From positions 1 through 35,323 of the forward strand of contig JACVRA010000415.1 of assembly GCA_019828545.1 (NCBI GenBank): DNA of 35,323 nucleotides, written 5' to 3'. This document shows, piece after piece, positions 31,201-35,323 of this stretch. This DNA is from Paracamarosporium sp. OC-R06-R3. Taxonomy: Eukaryota > Ascomycota > Dothideomycetes > Pleosporales > Didymosphaeriaceae. Position 1 is the stretch's first letter. Each line of letters opens with the position of its first letter. A program made the translations under genes and the position numbers. The notes beneath the pieces were generated by a model. The model did not search any database. It was given only the letters and a program-made list of their open reading frames with translations, and was not told where the DNA came from.

Positions 31201-33236
31201 TCCCACGACGACACTCCTCAAGCATGATCTTGTATAGTTCGTGCAGATCAGTAGGCATGTGCTCGAGATCCTTCAGAACGGCACCTTCGCGACCAATATA
31301 AGAGAGTCGTCTCAACATATGATCCGCATACAGCATGCTATCAGCTTGTCTACCTACTTTTCGCCGAATCACCTTCTTGGCCGCTGTGCTAAACTTCTTT
31401 AGCCGAGGGAATGTACCACTGTTTAGCCTATCGCGGATGAAGATGTTAATGTCGTGCGTTATCTTAGTTTTCGAGACGTCGATGATGAGAGGATCAGATT
31501 TTTCAATAAATTCCTGTTCTGGTCGACTGGATACTAGTACGCGGATCCGTGATTTTGACCTTTTCAAGTCCGCAAGAAAGAGTCGAAAAACTTGCAGCTG
31601 CTCTTCGGGAAGCTCGTCGAGCCCGTCGAATACTATGTATAGTACGTGGTCTTGCAAGCCATCAGCGCTATGATCAGCGGCATTGTCTCCGTAGGCGGAG
31701 AAGAAGAATCGCTGCCAGGGAGTGGTTTCCGTTATGTCGTTCTCTTCGTCTGCTAGCTTAGTACCCATGAATTTGGCATATTTCATGTCTGATTCAGCCA
31801 CTTGAAGTGCGGTGCATGCGATAGCATTTTGCACAGACTGTAGGCAAGCGATTTCTTCTCTGAAATGGAAGTAAGCGATGGCGCTTCCGTCAGCCTGGTT
31901 TAGCAATTTCTGTACACCAGAAAAAGACAGGAACGACTTTCCAGCTCCGTCTGCACCCCTTACCCACAGCAAAGGGTTTTCACCGGTCGTCCATTGTTCC
32001 CAAGCCGTCTCAGCGAAGAACCACTCAGCGGTCCCAGCCACGAACTCACTCTTGTAGTCTTGATGCAATGCAGCATTTTCCTTTTGTGCAGCGCCCCAAT
32101 TCAGGAATTTGTTCTTCTCATCATCGAAGAAAGTCTTCAAAGGCCATAGGGCCTGAGCTTTCTTGTCGGTGATATCTCCCATACCACTTGGCTTGTTTGC
32201 CTGCTTGCGCCTTTCTGCATTTTCCGGTCCAGGGCGGCTTTCTGTATCTTTCTTGTTACGTGCATTAGCCTTTGCTATAGCGCTCATGGCATCCATGAGG
32301 TTATCTTCAAGCTCTTGCATTCTGTCCATGGTCATTACATGATTCATACGAAGCTCCATCTTGATCTCCAAATTACTCTCAAATATCTTGTAGACATCTT
32401 CGCTTTGTTCTTCTCGCCAGGTGCGAAGCATCGCATCTAGCTTGTCGGTTTTTTCATCAATGTGAATCGTAACATCTTGCGTGCTTCTGATGGCTGCATG
32501 GTTTGCGAAGTTGATAGTCTTGTCAAGTTCTTCAATCGATGATTGCATGAGCGCATATGCACCGATAAGCTTTGGATCTTCTGGTTCCCAAAGAGCTTCA
32601 AAGAACATCTCTGAGAACAGTCAGTCTTCGGCTTCTTATTTCACATCTATAACCTGGCTTACTGATGCGTGCGCTCTTCCTGTTTACCATATCCTGGACA
32701 ATAGCGTAAACGCTTAGCTGAGCTGAAAAGACTCGAACGATCGCTTTCCCAAGAGGCCCATCACTACATTTGCTTCCTTCTATAATGGACAGTCTCTCAA
32801 AAAAGCGACTCGACAGGGCCAGAAACTGTTCAATCTTGTTCATGTCACTCTGAACACCCATGAATGCCCCCAATACGCGCCCGCAAGCAGCAAATACCAA
32901 GCTGACCGGCATCGCTGGAGGGAAAACCGAGGCGGCCTCTCCGACCATGGAAACCCCATCCAAGCACTTCTGCATACAGTCCAGATGCTGTCCAATCGAG
33001 TGTCGGGCTTTGCTGGCCTTGTCTTTTTTATGCCGGAAATTCATGAATTTGTCACCCTTCTTTTCTGTTGCATCCATGATCTCAGTGATATTTTGTGCCA
33101 CGCGCTCAGTGCTTTGAGCACTCAACTCAGATATATTCGCTTTTGTTGTTCGCTCATACTCTCTCACAGCCTTGCTCCATAACGATGCGAGGTCCGTCGC
33201 TTCTTCCGGTGGAAGATCTATATTTCGTACCACCAT
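28279..33236 (-). CDS. STAND protein: Goodbye-like N-terminus, NACHT, TPR-like repeats, C-terminal zinc finger
   Basis: Five exons, complement(join(28279..29754,29816..30229,30279..30993,31044..32610,32663..33236)), give 1581 residues; introns are 61, 49, 50 and 52 nt. The N-terminus (1-190) reads like the fungal Goodbye domain (LWSKAVREYERTT, CMQKCLDGVSMVGEAASVFP). The NACHT module has Walker A GADGAGKS (410-417) and Walker B YIVFDGLDEL (about 516-525). Helical repeats follow, consistent with TPR-type sensing. An acidic Asp/Glu-rich linker (about 1395-1455) leads to a Cys/His cluster (1466-1520: CDGDC, CLIC, CTEC, SPDH) like a ZZ-type zinc finger. Family knowledge: STAND/NLR-like proteins act in fungal self/non-self recognition and programmed cell death; the finger may bind a ligand. 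All exon joins preserve frame and it appears intact. The start at 33236 (MVVRNIDLPP) excludes a basic, unconserved-looking upstream stretch. Confidence 0.87.
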
Positions 33237-34980
33237 TGTGAACAATGAAAATATGTGTAAGGAAGAAGTGACCGAGGAAACGAGGGGTTCCCTCTCATAA
33301 ATGTCCAGATGCGTAAGACGAAGGCCAAAACAGGGATCAGCCTTACTGGCGGCCAGCCACAAGCTTCAGCTACAGCGACGGACTTGGCGCTAGAGCAATT
33401 AAGGCGGGGTGAGTAACACACCATGGCACAAAAATAGGCTAGTTCAGCGCTTCATATCATGGCTTTACCTAGATCGTCGAATGGGTTCGGTGAGGCGCCA
33501 ATTTCGGGCTTGACGAGTGTTGTTGTGGTGTTTTCGCCCCCAAGCTCTCCACATTAAAGCCATTGTTGCCTTCTACGCCTTCCCAAGGCCCGACAATTGC
33601 CACGCTGGGTCGTGGAAAAATAGGCGGGGTAATATGCGGTGACCGTAAAACGTGCTACTGATGCGTAGATAATGCTGCAACAATAGGCTTGCAGCTTGCA
33701 CGGCATAAGGAGCGTGTTTCACTCATGGATATAATGCAAGCAATACTGACGGGTATTTATTCGATTCTTTCTTGGAGATGATGGGTTTAAAAAACAACAA
33801 GACGGAAAGTGATGAGTACGCAACGTTATAGAATGGTGGGAGGGCAATTGGGTGGTAAGGCGTGAAAACACAACGACCCGTGATGCGTGGAGCAAGAAGT
33901 CTTCCGATACACGGAGATACTAGCTAGCTGAAACACACTGCAACCTCGATCGCCATGAGCATTTTCTAACTAGCGATTGTTTCTTAGTGTCACTCACGAA
34001 TCACTTCGATAGACGCTCTCAAAGATAAGTGGTTGAAGTATTACCAGCATCGGTTTCGACTATATACCGATGAAGGAGATCGGTTTTTACAAAGCTGGAC
34101 AAGAAAACCCTCGTAAATGCAGATCTCATGGTCATAAGCTCTGAGAATAGATAAGCCTAGGAGTACATTCAGCAAGGCCTGCAGTGCTTTGGCGAGGAGT
34201 CGCTAAATGAAGCGAAGCTTGAAATTAAGGGAAAGTCTCAATCTGTTGGCATATTCAGTAGAGGCGAGCACTCTTGAAATTAGATAGGAATAACAATCAA
34301 AGAGATTGGAAGTAAACGAGTTGGTTGTAACTCAAGACTAAGGGAACTGTGCTGAGGTAGGAATATATCCAAATACTTGGTCAAGAGTTATCAGTACGCA
34401 GGTCGGAGAACAAGTCCAAGTATAAGAATACATTTTAATAACAGTTCCAGGCTGTGGAGTGTTACAGCTTCAGTACTACCGACGTTACCGAAACAACGCG
34501 TTTGTTTTTTCTATTTCGGAGTTAAATTCACTTTGGTATTTCTCAACACATTTTTCCTGCTACGCTTTTTCTCGTTTCTCATACGATTAGCTCGCGAACA
34601 GTAAAGACAATCGATTTTATCTTCGATTGCACAGGGGTAATTTGGGTCTTGTATCAGCCGCCCAAGGGACATGAACAGTCTAAGCTGTTTATCCTTCTAA
34701 TGTCAAGGATACCGAGCTATTGAACTGGCATGGGCATTGATTGAGCTTGGTTCAGCACAAATGATTCGGAATGACTATGAAGACGAGGGTCCTCAAGGAT
34801 ATGCTGCGACGCTCGTTATACTCTGACTGCTCATTCATGTTAACAACGGACGATATTCGACCTGTTCAAGACACTTCGCGATCCAGCACTTATAGGAGGT
34901 AATATTATTCTGTTAAAAAATGCGACGAATGTAACACAACTAGTCTAAGCCGACTCTTCTATCTTACGGTTTAGGTTAAA
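33237..34980. other. Gene-free region upstream of the STAND gene
   Basis: About 1.7 kb with no supportable gene. The first few hundred bases should hold the STAND promoter. A frame at 34377-34604 (+) ends in a hydrophobic Phe-rich stretch from T-rich DNA and has no domain. No tRNA was recognised. Confidence 0.45.
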
Positions 34981-35010
34981 AGCGAGCGGCCACTATAAGC
35001 GAGCGGCCAC
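34981..35010. repeat. Tandem 13-nt repeat at the transposon end
   Basis: AGCGAGCGGCCAC occurs twice, at 34981-34993 and 34998-35010, separated by TATA. Its place beyond the transposase stop and a short AT-rich tail marks it as the likely terminal repeat region. The TATA spacer contains TA, the Tc1/mariner target dinucleotide, so this may be a duplicated end or two abutting ends. Confidence 0.7.
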
Positions 35011-35323
35011 CCCTACTAACTTTTTACGCCTTTACAGTAATCTATCTTAATAACGCAATAAGATAATTATAATATTTAAGCTGCGCTAGATTAAGGAGTA
35101 TCTATAGTATCTTTCTTACAGGTTCGTAAGTTATGGCCAGTCTGCCTGCAGCGGCTGCAGCGCGCTGAAGCCTGCCAACTCGTACCTGATCGCGCCTTGC
35201 CTTGGCGCGTTTCCCCCTCTAGCTGCTGCTCAACGTCTCTTTAAGCAATAATATCCTCTGCCTCTGCCTTTGTTAAGGTGCCTTTCTGCTGGATCCTTTT
35301 CTTTTTGCGCTTTCTACGCGTTG
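34981..35323 (-). mobile_element. End of a pogo/Tc1-mariner-like DNA transposon, inactivated
   Basis: Read on the minus strand from the window edge, a frame gives RRKRKKKRIQQKGTLTKAEA, then a TAA stop at 35243-35241, then QLEGETRQGKARSGTSWQAS and a zinc knuckle CSRCRQTGHNLRTC (Cx2Cx4Hx4C, 35159-35118), ending with a stop at 35093-35091. This is the C-terminal tail typical of fungal pogo-type DDE transposases. The internal stop sits where a CAA Gln codon would fit (one C-to-T change). The flank then reaches a pair of 13-nt repeats at 34981-35010 that probably form the terminal repeat. The other end and the DDE core lie outside the window. Confidence 0.75.

Noticed and set aside
34377..34604. 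Plus-strand frame ending in a Phe-rich hydrophobic segment
   Set aside because: The hydrophobic tail comes from T-rich DNA; there is no domain or plausible gene context.

Overview
The window is fungal nuclear DNA. Most genes are interrupted by short introns (46-114 nt) with GT...AG ends and CTAAC/CTAAT-like branch sites. The gene families (UstYa/DUF3328, Goodbye-NACHT STAND protein, RTA1-like, siderophore-type MFS, fungal P450s) are those of filamentous Ascomycota. A dothideomycete such as a member of the Pleosporales would fit, but the species cannot be named from the sequence. Exon joins were worked out by hand from frame, splice sites and family conservation.

Layout. 0-0.4 kb: an AT-rich block that starts with an inverted repeat. 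0.48-1.54 kb (-): HAD-family phosphatase. 2.6-3.7 kb (-): 2-oxoglutarate/Fe(II) oxygenase. 5.3-7.0 kb (-): a berberine-bridge-type FAD oxidase pseudogene with five in-frame stops and a damaged FAD-attachment motif. 7.5-9.5 kb (-): siderophore-transporter-like MFS protein, divergent from a large protein kinase with an unassigned C-terminal half (9.9-13.3 kb, +). 13.97-15.17 kb (+): a cytochrome P450 relic that keeps one frame but carries many stops, followed by about 1.6 kb of gene-free DNA. 16.8-17.9 kb (-): RTA1-like membrane protein. 18.5-22.2 kb: the core of a ribosomal-peptide (RiPP) cluster. 23.4-25.6 kb (-): GNAT-ankyrin protein. 26.6-28.2 kb (+): intact P450. 28.3-33.2 kb (-): a 1581-residue Goodbye-NACHT-TPR-zinc-finger STAND protein. 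33.2-35.0 kb: gene-free. 35.0 kb to the edge: the end of a pogo/Tc1-like transposon with a stop in its transposase.

The main find is the RiPP locus. A 159-residue secreted precursor (20134-20613) carries six copies of a Trp/Tyr-rich core, QWYDLTYID, each followed by a dibasic Kex2-type site (Lys-Arg; Lys-Ala-Lys-Arg after copy 3). It is flanked by two intact UstYa-family oxidases, one divergent (18472-19428) and one downstream in the same direction (21175-22175). This is the dikaritin layout (ustiloxin, phomopsin, asperipin). The core does not match the dikaritin cores I know, so a new cyclic peptide family is plausible. All nucleotide differences among the six cores are synonymous, so the peptide is under selection. 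A perfect 9-2-9 palindrome lies in the shared divergent promoter. The RTA1-like gene and the P450 at 26.6 kb are possible accessory members. No cluster regulator or dedicated peptidase gene is seen.

The two pseudogenes, with stops that fit C-to-T/G-to-A change and little frame loss, suggest RIP-like or point-mutation decay of older metabolic genes between intact neighbours.
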